Source: Chloroflexota bacterium (lineage in GTDB: Bacteria; Chloroflexota; Anaerolineae; Aggregatilineales; UBA2796). From it: a DNA stretch of 10,463 nucleotides. Shown piece after piece: positions 1 through 6,380 of this stretch (position 1 is the stretch's first letter; every line of letters starts with the position of its first letter). The notes beneath the pieces are model-generated. The model worked only from the letters and a program-made list of their open reading frames with translations, searched no databases and had not been told where the DNA came from. A program made the translations under genes and the position numbers. The stretch is from positions 1 to 10,463 of the forward strand of contig RFIM01000014.1 in assembly GCA_003695215.1 (NCBI GenBank), in the 5' to 3' direction.

Positions 1-90
1 ATACAGCGAGATGCCCCAGATCAGGTTGAAAGGATCGTTCGAGAACGGATTCAGATTCTGCAAGAAGCGTTCAAGCGTCAAGTTGCCCAT
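1..90 (-). CDS. 5' end of an unrecognised gene (30 codons, runs off the window)
   Basis: An open frame starts at ATG 90-88 and stays open to the window edge, giving 30 residues beginning MGNLTLERFLQNLNPF and ending in a hydrophobic, aromatic stretch (FNLIWGISLY). The minus strand carries TGAGGAGT at 109-102, about 11 bases before the ATG, a usable ribosome-binding site. A TACAAT hexamer at 136-131 could be its -10 element. The hydrophobic end would suit the first membrane segment of a membrane protein, but that is inference from ten residues. I do not recognise the family. It follows the distal methyltransferase by 54 bases on the same strand, so it could be the next gene of that operon or begin its own unit. 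Confidence 0.6.
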   Translation of the reverse strand, partial: MGNLTLERFLQNLNPFSNDPFNLIWGISLY

Positions 91-130
91 GATGACTCAC
101 GACTCCTCAGCATTGGATGAATTCAGTTTG

Positions 131-140
131 ATTGTAGCGC
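131..140 (-). promoter_or_regulatory. candidate -10 region upstream of the partial gene
   Basis: On the minus strand this reads GCGCTACAAT; the TACAAT hexamer matches the -10 consensus at five of six bases. It lies 40 bases before the ATG at 90. No convincing -35 hexamer is visible at 16-18 bases upstream, where the sequence is GCGC-rich coding DNA of the methyltransferase end. It is listed mainly because the same GCGCTA-type string recurs before trpB and the agmatinase gene. Confidence 0.25.
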
Positions 141-144
141 AAAA

Positions 145-1032
145 TCAGGCGCGGCGCGCTAGGAGTTTATAGCACAAGCCTTGCAGCAAGCGCAGCCGCA
201 CCGCTAGTTCGTCAAACGGCAGTAATAATCGTCCGATCAGCACCGCCAGCCGTTCAGGCATGGCTAGATTGGCGGTCACTGGGCGCACAAAGGCATTGTG
301 TATGTGCACCCACTCCACATGAAAGCGTTCATGAACAGCTTCTAACGAGTTTTGATGTCTGCCACTGCCCTCAAAGGGGCTGAAACCGCGCGTCTCCATA
401 CTTGCTTTCATACGCTCTATAGCGCGCGTGCGCAAGCGGAGCAGATGGCGAATTTTATCACGATAGCTTATTTCAGCAGGCAGCAGCAAGGTGAAAGCGC
501 CGACGATAAGTGCGTTAACGGTCGGTGTTTCCAAGAAGTCACTCACATACAATAAACCATTTGGCTTGAGCGCTGTATGTATGCGCTCCAAAGCAGCGCG
601 CACATCAGTCAGATGATGCAAGACGCCCAGCGCTACGATCAAGTCATAGTAGGACTCTGGCAGCGGGTCACAGTTGACATCTGCGAGTCGATATTGGAGG
701 CTGCCGCGTGGCGGATGTTCAGCTGCATAGTCTTGGGCAATCTTGAGCGCCTCGGCCGAGACGTCTATACCCTCTACATGCGCGCCACGTCGCGCCATCT
801 CTAGCGAGATTACACCTGATGAGCAGCCGATGTCCAGCACACGCCAACCAGGCTGCACTAGGGCGAAAAGTTTTTCGAGGTAGCGCCCATCTTGGATGGC
901 ATAGTGGCGCATATGGCGCATATCCTGCCAATCAGGACGCCATTTAGCAGCCAGACTGCGCGCAGCATTGCCCCAAGCCGCGCCCTCAGCTGCGATCAGC
1001 GCTTGATAATCAACGTTGGATTGCTCAGACAA
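145..1032 (-). CDS. class I SAM-dependent methyltransferase, distal copy of a tandem pair
   Basis: The 295-residue product has a Rossmann-type methyltransferase fold. Motif I is VLDIGCSSG (residues 65-73), the acidic ribose-binding residue is in GIDVS (D90), motif II is in LPESYYDLIVAL (124-135), followed by GVLHHL (136-141) and an LKPNGLLYVSD strand. The C-terminal 120 residues after the core are Arg/Leu-rich (HLLRLRTRAIERMKAS) and are not assigned to a known substrate domain. The start is TTG at 1032-1030: a GGAGG site sits 7 bases upstream, and the resulting MSEQ matches the start of the paralogue. It lies 33 bases after that paralogue and aligns with it end to end with about 73% identity (hand count, one 3-residue gap). 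Its codons look more A/T-rich than the paralogue's. The methyl acceptor is unknown; the place in the operon suggests a product of the upstream ligases. Confidence 0.88.
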   Translation of the reverse strand: MSEQSNVDYQALIAAEGAAWGNAARSLAAKWRPDWQDMRHMRHYAIQDGRYLEKLFALVQPGWRVLDIGCSSGVISLEMARRGAHVEGIDVSAEALKIAQDYAAEHPPRGSLQYRLADVNCDPLPESYYDLIVALGVLHHLTDVRAALERIHTALKPNGLLYVSDFLETPTVNALIVGAFTLLLPAEISYRDKIRHLLRLRTRAIERMKASMETRGFSPFEGSGRHQNSLEAVHERFHVEWVHIHNAFVRPVTANLAMPERLAVLIGRLLLPFDELAVRLRLLQGLCYKLLARRA

Positions 1033-1039
1033 CGTCTAT

Positions 1040-1044
1040 CCTCC
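1040..1044 (-). promoter_or_regulatory. ribosome-binding site that fixes a TTG start
   Basis: The minus strand reads GGAGG here, 7 bases before TTG 1032-1030. This near-ideal spacing, and the MSEQ start shared with the upstream paralogue, supports TTG as the true start of the distal methyltransferase. Confidence 0.7.
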
Positions 1045-1065
1045 AGGGACTTTTTGCTGTCGATT

Positions 1066-1944
1066 TTAAGTGCGGCGCGCGATCAGCTTGTAGCTCAAGC
1101 CTTGCAGCAGGCGCAGCCGCACAGCTAGCGCATCGAAAGGCAGTAGCAAGCGGCCGATCAGGATTGCCAATGGCTCGGGCATCGCCAAATTGGCGATCAC
1201 ATAGCCTGTGAAGGCGTTGTGCGCGCGCAGCTGCTCGATTTGGAACAGCTCGCGGATAACAGCCAGCGGTTCCTGATGCCTGCCATAGCCTTCGAATGGA
1301 CTCAAGCCGCGCGCCTCGATGCTGGCTTTCATGCGCTCTACAGCGCGCGTGCGCAGGCGCAACAAGTGCCGAATCTTATCGCGATAGGGCACATTAGTCG
1401 GCAAGAGGAAAGTCAGCGCGCCGGCGATCAGTGCATTGGCCGTTGGCGTGTCAAACGGATCGATCACGAAGAGCAGTCCATTCGGCTTGAGCGCCTTGTG
1501 AACGCGCTCGAGGACGGCGCGCACTTCCGCCAAGTGATGCAGTACGCCAACAGCTACGACCAAGTCGTAGTGCGCCTCTGGCAATGGCTCATAGTTGATA
1601 TCGGCGACACGATAGCGGACGCTGCCAGGCGGCGGATGCTCAGCGGCGTAGGCCTGCGCGATGCTGATCGCCTCAGCCGCCACATCAACGCCTTCCACAT
1701 GCGCGCCACGTCGCGCCATCTCTAGCGCCAGCCAGCCTGAAGAGCAGCCGATCTCCAGCACGCGCCAACCAGGCTGCACTAGCGCCAGTAGCTGCCTGAT
1801 ATGGCGCCCGTCTATGACGGCATAATGGCGCGTGCGCCGCATGTCCGACCAGTCAGGGCGCCACTTGGCAGCCAGATCGCGTGCAGCTGCACTCCAAATT
1901 GCGCCTTCAGCTGCGATCAGCGCTTGGTAGTCCTGCTCGCTCAC
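1066..1944 (-). CDS. class I SAM-dependent methyltransferase, proximal copy of a tandem pair
   Basis: The 292-residue product shows the same layout as the downstream paralogue: motif I VLEIGCSSG (residues 62-70), acidic loop GVDVA (D87), motif II LPEAHYDLVVAV, GVLHHL, and LKPNGLLFVID. The start codon is GTG at 1944-1942, overlapping the TGA of trpB in a GTGA arrangement, so translation is probably coupled to trpB. A weak AAGG lies about 11 bases upstream within trpB. The stop is TAA at 1068-1066. GC-rich codons (GCG, CGC) predominate as in the rest of the window. The family covers many small-molecule, lipid and protein methyltransferases, and nothing here identifies the acceptor. Coupling to trpB could hint at an amino-acid-derived substrate, but this is inference. 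Confidence 0.88.
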   Translation of the reverse strand: MSEQDYQALIAAEGAIWSAAARDLAAKWRPDWSDMRRTRHYAVIDGRHIRQLLALVQPGWRVLEIGCSSGWLALEMARRGAHVEGVDVAAEAISIAQAYAAEHPPPGSVRYRVADINYEPLPEAHYDLVVAVGVLHHLAEVRAVLERVHKALKPNGLLFVIDPFDTPTANALIAGALTFLLPTNVPYRDKIRHLLRLRTRAVERMKASIEARGLSPFEGYGRHQEPLAVIRELFQIEQLRAHNAFTGYVIANLAMPEPLAILIGRLLLPFDALAVRLRLLQGLSYKLIARRT

Positions 1945-3170
1945 TTGCCCAATGCCTTGATCACAGTGTCCAGGTCTTTATCGCCGCGCCCGCTGACATT
2001 GACCAGAATCGCCGCGCTCTTAGGCAGAGTTGGCGCGAGGCGGATCGCCTCATAGACGGCGTGAGCCGATTCTAGAGCAGGGATGATGCCTTCGTACTGG
2101 CAGAGCATTTGCAAGCCTTGTAAGGCTTGCTCATCAGTGGCTAGCGTGTACTCAGCGCGCCCGATCTCGCGCAGGTAGCTGTGTTCAGGCCCGACGCTGG
2201 CATAATCCAAGCCTGCGCTGATGCTGTGCGTCTCGGCGATCTGACCGTCTTCGTCTTGTAGCACGTACGAGCGCGTGCCTTGCAGCACGCCGAGCCTGCC
2301 CAATTTCGGATCGGCGAAGCGCGCTGCATGTTTGCCTGTAGCGATGCCTGTGCCGCCTGCCTCGACGCCGACCAAGCGCACGCTCGGATCGTCGCGGAAG
2401 GCATGGAAGATGCCAATGGCGTTGCTGCCGCCGCCAACGCACGCCACAATCGCGTCTGGCAACTTGCCTGCCTGATCGAGCATCTGTTGGCGCGCCTCAA
2501 AGCCGATCACTGACTGAAAATCGCGCACCATCAGCGGATACGGATGCGGCCCGAGCGCCGAGCCGAGCAGGTAATAGGTATTGCGCACGTTGGTCACCCA
2601 ATCGCGGATGGCTTCGTTGATAGCGTCTTTGAGTGTGCGGCTGCCTGAGTCCACGGCGCGCACTTCAGCGCCGAGCAAGCGCATGCGGAAGACATTGGGC
2701 TGCTGGCGTGCCATATCGACGCTGCCCATGTAGATGATCGCCTCCAAGCCGAGCAGCGCGCAGGCTGTGGCTGTGGCGACGCCATGCTGCCCTGCACCTG
2801 TCTCGGCGATGATGCGCCGTTTGCCCATGCGCTTGGCCAGCAACGCCTGCCCAAGCGCATTGTTGATCTTGTGCGCGCCGCTGTGCGCCAAATCCTCGCG
2901 CTTGAGGTAAATTTGCGCGCCGCCGAGCTGTTCGCTCAGCCGCCGCGCGTAGCTCAGCGGCGTTGGGCGCCCGACATAAGTGCGCGCCAAGTAGGCAAGC
3001 TCAGCTTGGAACTCAGGATCGTCGCGCAGCGCATAGTAGGCGGCAGTCAGCTCGTCCAGGGCAGGGATGAGCGTCTCAGGCACGAAGCGACCGCCATATT
3101 GGCCGAAATAGCCACGCGGCGTCGGATCGTGCGGATGAGCCGATAACGTTTGAGTCTCTGGCACAGTCAC
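1941..3170 (-). CDS. trpB: tryptophan synthase beta chain (TrpB1 type)
   Basis: TrpB joins L-serine and indole to make L-tryptophan using PLP, normally in an alpha2beta2 complex with TrpA. The 409-residue product is full length. It has the N-terminal RGYFGQYGGRFVPETL block, the PLP lysine in SGAHKINNALGQ (K101 of the chosen start), the catalytic glutamate in ETGAGQHG (E123), the phosphate-binding GGGSNAIG loop and the C-terminal VNVSGRGDKD. No key residue is missing. The start chosen is GTG 3170-3168, because GAGGA at 3183-3179 is 8 bases upstream; a TTG five codons further out overlaps that site and is less likely. No trpA or other trp gene is in the window. Upstream is the permuted ATP-grasp gene (67 bases away); downstream a methyltransferase overlaps by 4 bases. 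It may serve ordinary tryptophan synthesis or supply Trp or a Ser-derived amino acid to the neighbouring ligases. Confidence 0.96.
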   Translation of the reverse strand: MTVPETQTLSAHPHDPTPRGYFGQYGGRFVPETLIPALDELTAAYYALRDDPEFQAELAYLARTYVGRPTPLSYARRLSEQLGGAQIYLKREDLAHSGAHKINNALGQALLAKRMGKRRIIAETGAGQHGVATATACALLGLEAIIYMGSVDMARQQPNVFRMRLLGAEVRAVDSGSRTLKDAINEAIRDWVTNVRNTYYLLGSALGPHPYPLMVRDFQSVIGFEARQQMLDQAGKLPDAIVACVGGGSNAIGIFHAFRDDPSVRLVGVEAGGTGIATGKHAARFADPKLGRLGVLQGTRSYVLQDEDGQIAETHSISAGLDYASVGPEHSYLREIGRAEYTLATDEQALQGLQMLCQYEGIIPALESAHAVYEAIRLAPTLPKSAAILVNVSGRGDKDLDTVIKALGK

Positions 3171-3178
3171 GGTGAATA

Positions 3179-3183
3179 TCCTC
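3179..3183 (-). promoter_or_regulatory. ribosome-binding site that fixes the trpB GTG start
   Basis: The minus strand reads GAGGA, 8 bases before GTG 3170-3168. The longer reading from TTG 3185-3183 would begin inside this site and has no obvious site of its own, so the GTG is preferred. Confidence 0.65.
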
Positions 3184-3192
3184 AATTAGGCG

Positions 3193-3225
3193 GCGTATAC
3201 GCATCAGTATAGCGCGCAGGCGCTA
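3193..3225. repeat. palindrome and short hairpin in the trpB leader
   Basis: The 67-base gap before trpB holds a perfect 10-base palindrome GCGTATACGC (3193-3202) and a perfect 6-bp hairpin, TAGCGC / GCGCTA with a 4-base loop (3210-3225). Neither is followed by a T-run on the minus strand, so these are not an obvious terminator. They flank the candidate -10 element and could form an operator or leader fold. GCGC-rich DNA makes short palindromes likely by chance. Confidence 0.35.
3206..3217 (-). promoter_or_regulatory. candidate internal promoter (-10 region) for trpB
   Basis: The minus strand reads GCGCGCTATACT; TATACT matches the -10 consensus at five of six bases and lies 35 bases before the trpB GTG. 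The same 12-mer occurs upstream of the agmatinase gene. No good -35 hexamer is seen at 16-18 bases. If active, it would let trpB and the two methyltransferases be transcribed separately from the ATP-grasp genes. Confidence 0.35.
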
Positions 3226-3237
3226 AAAGCTAACGCT

Positions 3238-4596
3238 TTATTCGCGCTTCTCAACGATGAAAGTCGGCGTGATCGAGCCCGCGCCCGCAGTCACGTTCAG
3301 CAAGGCAGCTGCCGAAAGGCGCGTCAAGCCGCCGCTGACGGTCTTACCGTGGTAGATGTACGGATCGGCGTCCACTAAGCGGCGCGCGATGTGCAGCTTG
3401 CCTTCCACTACAGTCGGATAGTCCTCATAAGCTGCCTCAACGCGCTCTTGCACCACGTAAGGCTCGCTCAAGGCGCGCTGCAGCGTTGCTGCCCAGACTT
3501 CATCGCTGGCTTCCCAGCCCACTGTGACGCCCTTCCCGCCATACTCGTCATTTGGCTTCAGAACAAGGCGCGTCTTGTTCTGGGCGATGAACGGCACAAG
3601 GTCAATGTTCTGCCCGTGAAAATGCGTGTGCCGCTCACTGACTCGGCGCGTCCATGGGATGTGCGCTTCAATAGCAGCGCGCTCTTCGGGCGCGAAGAGA
3701 TAGGCATTCTGTTCATCGCTGAGCAGAGCGAAGCTAGCTTTCTTCGCCATCAGCTTGGCGCTGAAGGCATTGCACATGCATACGGCGCGCGCCTTGAGCG
3801 CCTGCACAATTGGATTATCCATGCCCATGCGCTGGATCAGCTCGCTGGCGAGCACGCGCTTATAGATCAAGTCCACGCGGAAAGCGCCGACGTACAGCGC
3901 GCCGTTGCGGAACTCCAGCGCGCGCGGATCGCACAGGATAGCCTGATAGCCCGCCTGCTCCATGTGATCGCGGATGATGTGATGCTCGTTGAGCGTCTGC
4001 ACGTCTTGCCAATCCACGATGGCAATCTGCGGACGCTCAGGCTGCGCTTTGCCCGACCATTGGCGATAGGCGTCCAGCAGGGTCGCCAACAAGCTGCGCA
4101 CGAGAGTGAAGCTGCGCACGATGTAATGCTTTTGGAAGCGTTGCATGACCTCAAGGCTCAGGAAGGCCTCAGCCATCTCGTCAACATAGCCCATGCCTGC
4201 AGGCGTTTCAGCGTTGTACTCGACGAATTTCAAGCGCGCTGCATCAGGATCGTAGAACGAGTCAAGGCGCGAAGTGTTCCACGGCGCCTCATAGCCGATC
4301 TCAAGGCTGAAGAGCGCTTCCTCATACGGCTCTAGAGCGAGCTGAGCGCGCAGCGAGGCATCCTGCAGGCAGGCTTGATGCGCCTTGGCGAAGGCGCGCA
4401 GCAAGATTTCGGTCTCGCGCTTCAGGAAGTCCCACTGCTCAGGCTTGTAGAAGTGCGGACGCAAGACGTTGCAGATGGCGCGCTCGCCGAAGAACAAGCG
4501 CCGCGCGCGCATCTGCTGGTTGAGCGCCGCTTGTGCCTCGACGGCGCTCTGATCGTCGAGCAGATCGTTGTAGAAAGCAATCGCATCGCGCAACAT
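3238..4596 (-). CDS. circularly permuted ATP-grasp family protein (predicted carboxylate-amine/peptide ligase)
   Basis: The 452-residue product resembles circularly permuted ATP-grasp and glutathionylspermidine-synthase-like proteins, which use ATP to activate a carboxylate and form an amide bond. Supporting marks are, in order: the R-D...LKFVEYNAETPAG segment (110-134), a Rossmann-like strand IAIVDW (191-196), DLIYKR (242-247, candidate nucleotide-binding Lys/Arg), the CNAFSAKLMAKK segment (275-286), the glycine loop LKPNDEYGGKGV (346-357), VVQERV (381-386), and a terminal SGGLTR motif (421-426). The order, with a YKR strand before the glycine loop and GGLTR at the end, fits the permuted type. 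It has no signal peptide or membrane segment, so it is probably cytosolic. The ATG at 4596 lies 2 bases after the stop of the preceding ATP-grasp gene (TAGCCATG) with no strong ribosome-binding site, which points to translational coupling. Substrates cannot be read from the sequence. Assignment rests on motif recall only. Confidence 0.75.
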   Translation of the reverse strand: MLRDAIAFYNDLLDDQSAVEAQAALNQQMRARRLFFGERAICNVLRPHFYKPEQWDFLKRETEILLRAFAKAHQACLQDASLRAQLALEPYEEALFSLEIGYEAPWNTSRLDSFYDPDAARLKFVEYNAETPAGMGYVDEMAEAFLSLEVMQRFQKHYIVRSFTLVRSLLATLLDAYRQWSGKAQPERPQIAIVDWQDVQTLNEHHIIRDHMEQAGYQAILCDPRALEFRNGALYVGAFRVDLIYKRVLASELIQRMGMDNPIVQALKARAVCMCNAFSAKLMAKKASFALLSDEQNAYLFAPEERAAIEAHIPWTRRVSERHTHFHGQNIDLVPFIAQNKTRLVLKPNDEYGGKGVTVGWEASDEVWAATLQRALSEPYVVQERVEAAYEDYPTVVEGKLHIARRLVDADPYIYHGKTVSGGLTRLSAAALLNVTAGAGSITPTFIVEKRE

Positions 4597-4598
4597 GG

Positions 4599-5540
4599 CT
4601 AGGCATTCCGTGTGACCTTAGCGTGCGCGCGCCAGGCATAGCGATCGGCCGTCATGCCTTCGCCTTTGGCGAAGGCGATGCACATCTCCGCCATGTTCTC
4701 GACGCACCAACGGAAATTAACTTCGCCTAGCGAGTAGATGTCCATATCAGGCGCAGGATTCATGAAGTCAATCGCGTAGGGCACGCCATCTTTGATGGCG
4801 AACTCGCAAGTGTTCATATCGTAGCCGAGCGCACGGCACAACTTGAGCGAATCTTCCAGCAGGCGCGTGTAAAGCGCGGTTGAGAAGCCGTGCTCAGGCG
4901 CGTAATAGCGCGTGCGCGGATCGTAGCGCATAACATGGACGCGTTCCTGACCGAGCACCATGCAGCGCGCATACTCGTCCCATTGGATGAACTCTTGCAC
5001 GATCATCGTCAGCGTGCCTGTCTGATTGTAGCGCGCCAAAAGCTCTTCCTTGCTGTGGACGACGTAGACATCTTTCCAGCCGCCGCCGTGCGCATCCTTA
5101 AGCACGCATGGCATGCCCACGTAGCTGATGATCCAGTCCCAGTCCAGCGGATAGATTAAGTTGCGCAGGCTCTCTTCATGCACGATACCCGGCACGTAAT
5201 CCTTATTGGGCAGCACTAGCGTTTTGGGTGAAGCCACGCCGAGGCGCACTGCCAAGGACGCGCCGAAGAACTTGTCATCCGACGACCACATGAACGGATC
5301 GTTGACGACTTTCACGCCTTGCAAGACGGCATTTTTCAGATATGTGCGATAGTACGGCACCTCGTGCGAGATGCGGTCTACAATCACGCGGTAAGGCACG
5401 GGCTCGTTCATGCGCGTGCCGCCTAATTTCACGAATTCGGCGATCACGCCTGCATTGCGCCTGTGAATCGCGTCGATCAACGCCGGCGGCATTGACCACT
5501 CACGCCCGACGATCAAACCGACTTTTAGCGGCTCTGACAT
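4599..5540 (-). CDS. ATP-grasp domain protein (predicted amide/peptide ligase)
   Basis: The 313-residue product has a conventional ATP-grasp layout. An N-terminal domain (about 1-80) begins with a Rossmann-like strand VGLIVGREW. Then come NDPFMWSSDDKF (80-91), the ATP lysine in CVLKDA (K148), the flexible glycine loop HGGGWKDV (151-158), the hinge IVQEFI (180-185), and the metal-binding set E246, D258 and N261 in CEFAIKDG...IDFMNP. The final helix carries Met/Cys residues. Such enzymes make an acyl-phosphate from a carboxylate and couple it to an amine, thiol or hydroxyl. The ATG at 5540 follows an AGGAG site 11 bases upstream and a well-formed promoter. It is the first gene of the downstream set and sits 2 bases before the permuted ATP-grasp gene, so the two proteins probably act on the same or successive substrates. 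The substrate is not known. Confidence 0.85.
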   Translation of the reverse strand: MSEPLKVGLIVGREWSMPPALIDAIHRRNAGVIAEFVKLGGTRMNEPVPYRVIVDRISHEVPYYRTYLKNAVLQGVKVVNDPFMWSSDDKFFGASLAVRLGVASPKTLVLPNKDYVPGIVHEESLRNLIYPLDWDWIISYVGMPCVLKDAHGGGWKDVYVVHSKEELLARYNQTGTLTMIVQEFIQWDEYARCMVLGQERVHVMRYDPRTRYYAPEHGFSTALYTRLLEDSLKLCRALGYDMNTCEFAIKDGVPYAIDFMNPAPDMDIYSLGEVNFRWCVENMAEMCIAFAKGEGMTADRYAWRAHAKVTRNA

Positions 5541-5576
5541 AACAGATGAGTCTCCTAAAAAGCGCGTTTCTATAAA

Positions 5577-5609
5577 ACGTGCTTATCATTATAACACGTC
5601 TTCTAGAAG
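5577..5609. repeat. inverted repeats around the ATP-grasp promoter
   Basis: ACGTG at 5577-5581 and CACGT at 5595-5599 form an inverted repeat that encloses the TATAAT element. Directly upstream in the minus-strand sense, CTTCTAGAAG (5600-5609) is a perfect 10-base palindrome located in the -10/-35 spacer. Both positions are typical of repressor operators; no regulator gene is present in the window to pair with them. Confidence 0.4.
5588..5596 (-). promoter_or_regulatory. extended -10 promoter heading the ATP-grasp/trpB/methyltransferase genes
   Basis: The minus strand reads TGTTATAAT, a perfect TATAAT preceded by the TGn of extended -10 promoters. The -35 region is poor (GAC core only, in AAGACG, with a long 19-base spacer), which is normal for extended -10 promoters. 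Transcription would begin around 5581, leaving a leader of about 40 bases before ATG 5540 with AGGAG inside. This is the best promoter in the window. Confidence 0.6.
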
Positions 5610-5642
5610 CTGCGTCTTGATCAGCGAGGCGCACGCATCAGC

Positions 5643-6380
5643 TCAGGCGGCTAGCGAGCCGAGCAGCTGCGCTTGCAAGCGCAAGAAGGCTTCGTCGCTC
5701 TCGCGGCGCGGCCGCGCCAAGTGGATTGGCACGTCGGCGATCAATCGACCTGGTCGTGCGCTCAGCACCAAGACGCGATCGGAGAGCAAAGCCGCTTCGC
5801 GCACGTCGTGCGTCACAAACAAGACGGTCGGCTGCAGCTGCGCCCAGACTGTCATCAGCCAGTTTTGCATCTCGCGGCGCGTCAGCGCATCCAACGCGCC
5901 GAACGGCTCGTCCAGCAACAACAGCGGACGATCCATCAGGATCGTCCGCAGGAGCGCGGCGCGTTGGCGCATGCCGCCTGAGAGCTGGCGCGGATAGGCA
6001 TCGGCAAAACCTTCCAGGCCGAAGAGCGGCAAGAGCGCGCGCGCGCGTTGGCGTGCCTGTTCAAGCGGCTTGCGCGCGATCTCAGCGCCGAGAGTCACGT
6101 TCTGCAGCACTGTCCGCCAGGGCATCAGCAGATCGCGCTGCGGCATATAGCCAACATGGCCTGTCTGGCCGTTGATCAAGGCGCCATTCAGCCGAATCTC
6201 GCCCGAATCAGGCGTCAACAGGCCGGCAATCAGGTTGCAGAGCGTGCTTTTGCCGCTGCCGCTCTGCCCGATCAGGCTGACGAACTCGCCTTGCTCGATC
6301 ACGAAGCTCACTTCAGCAAGCGCCTGGACTGGACGCTCGCCATGGAACGTTTTAGAGACTCGCTGCAGGCTCAGGTACAT
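5643..6380 (-). CDS. ABC transporter ATP-binding protein (nitrate/sulfonate/pyrimidine-precursor type)
   Basis: The 245-residue product is a complete ABC ATPase: Walker A GQSGSGKST (38-46), Q-loop in YMPQRD (Q81), signature LSGGMRQR (133-140), Walker B LLLLDEPFGALD (153-164) and the switch histidine in THD (H191). The YMPQRDLLMPWRTVLQNV stretch is characteristic of the SsuB/TauB/NrtD/ThiZ group, which powers uptake of nitrate, sulfonates, taurine or thiamine-pyrimidine precursors. The usual permease and periplasmic binding protein are not in the window on either side. The ATG at 6380 is the earliest possible start, because an in-frame TGA sits two codons upstream. The first 29 bases overlap the end of the nitronate monooxygenase-family gene and there is no strong ribosome-binding site, so expression is likely coupled to that gene. 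Substrate is unresolved. Confidence 0.93.
   Translation of the reverse strand: MYLSLQRVSKTFHGERPVQALAEVSFVIEQGEFVSLIGQSGSGKSTLCNLIAGLLTPDSGEIRLNGALINGQTGHVGYMPQRDLLMPWRTVLQNVTLGAEIARKPLEQARQRARALLPLFGLEGFADAYPRQLSGGMRQRAALLRTILMDRPLLLLDEPFGALDALTRREMQNWLMTVWAQLQPTVLFVTHDVREAALLSDRVLVLSARPGRLIADVPIHLARPRRESDEAFLRLQAQLLGSLAA

Larger units (their letters stand above)
145..1944 (-). repeat. tandem gene duplication (two methyltransferase copies)
   Basis: The units at 145-1032 and 1066-1944 encode proteins that align over their whole length with a single 3-residue gap (SNV, after the initial MSEQ of the distal copy). I count about 80 differences over 292 positions. Many are conservative (I/V, L/I, D/E), and the SAM-binding motifs are kept in both. 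DNA similarity is plainly visible too, for example at the two 3' ends (from about 151 and 1071). The longest diverged stretch is at about residues 225-260, a likely substrate-facing region. Confidence 0.85.

Noticed and set aside
1219..1725. A plus-strand open frame of 168 codons
   Set aside because: It is antisense to the proximal methyltransferase. The corresponding region of the paralogue contains only shorter broken pieces in that frame, which fits a shadow of the real gene.
145..1944. A mobile-element origin for the duplicated methyltransferases
   Set aside because: There are no transposase genes, terminal inverted repeats or target duplications around the pair; simple tandem gene duplication is enough.
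3171..3185. trpB starting at TTG 3185
   Set aside because: The TTG overlaps the GAGGA ribosome-binding site that is correctly spaced for GTG 3170.
3391..4335. A long plus-strand open frame (314 codons)
   Set aside because: It lies wholly opposite the permuted ATP-grasp gene, shows no recognisable motif, and is Arg/Ala/His-rich as expected from reading GCG/CGC codons backwards. The minus-strand gene has clear family motifs.
5610..5642. A terminator after the ABC ATPase gene
   Set aside because: Only short, imperfect GCTG/CAGC pairings are seen and no T-run follows on the minus strand, so read-through into the ATP-grasp genes cannot be excluded.
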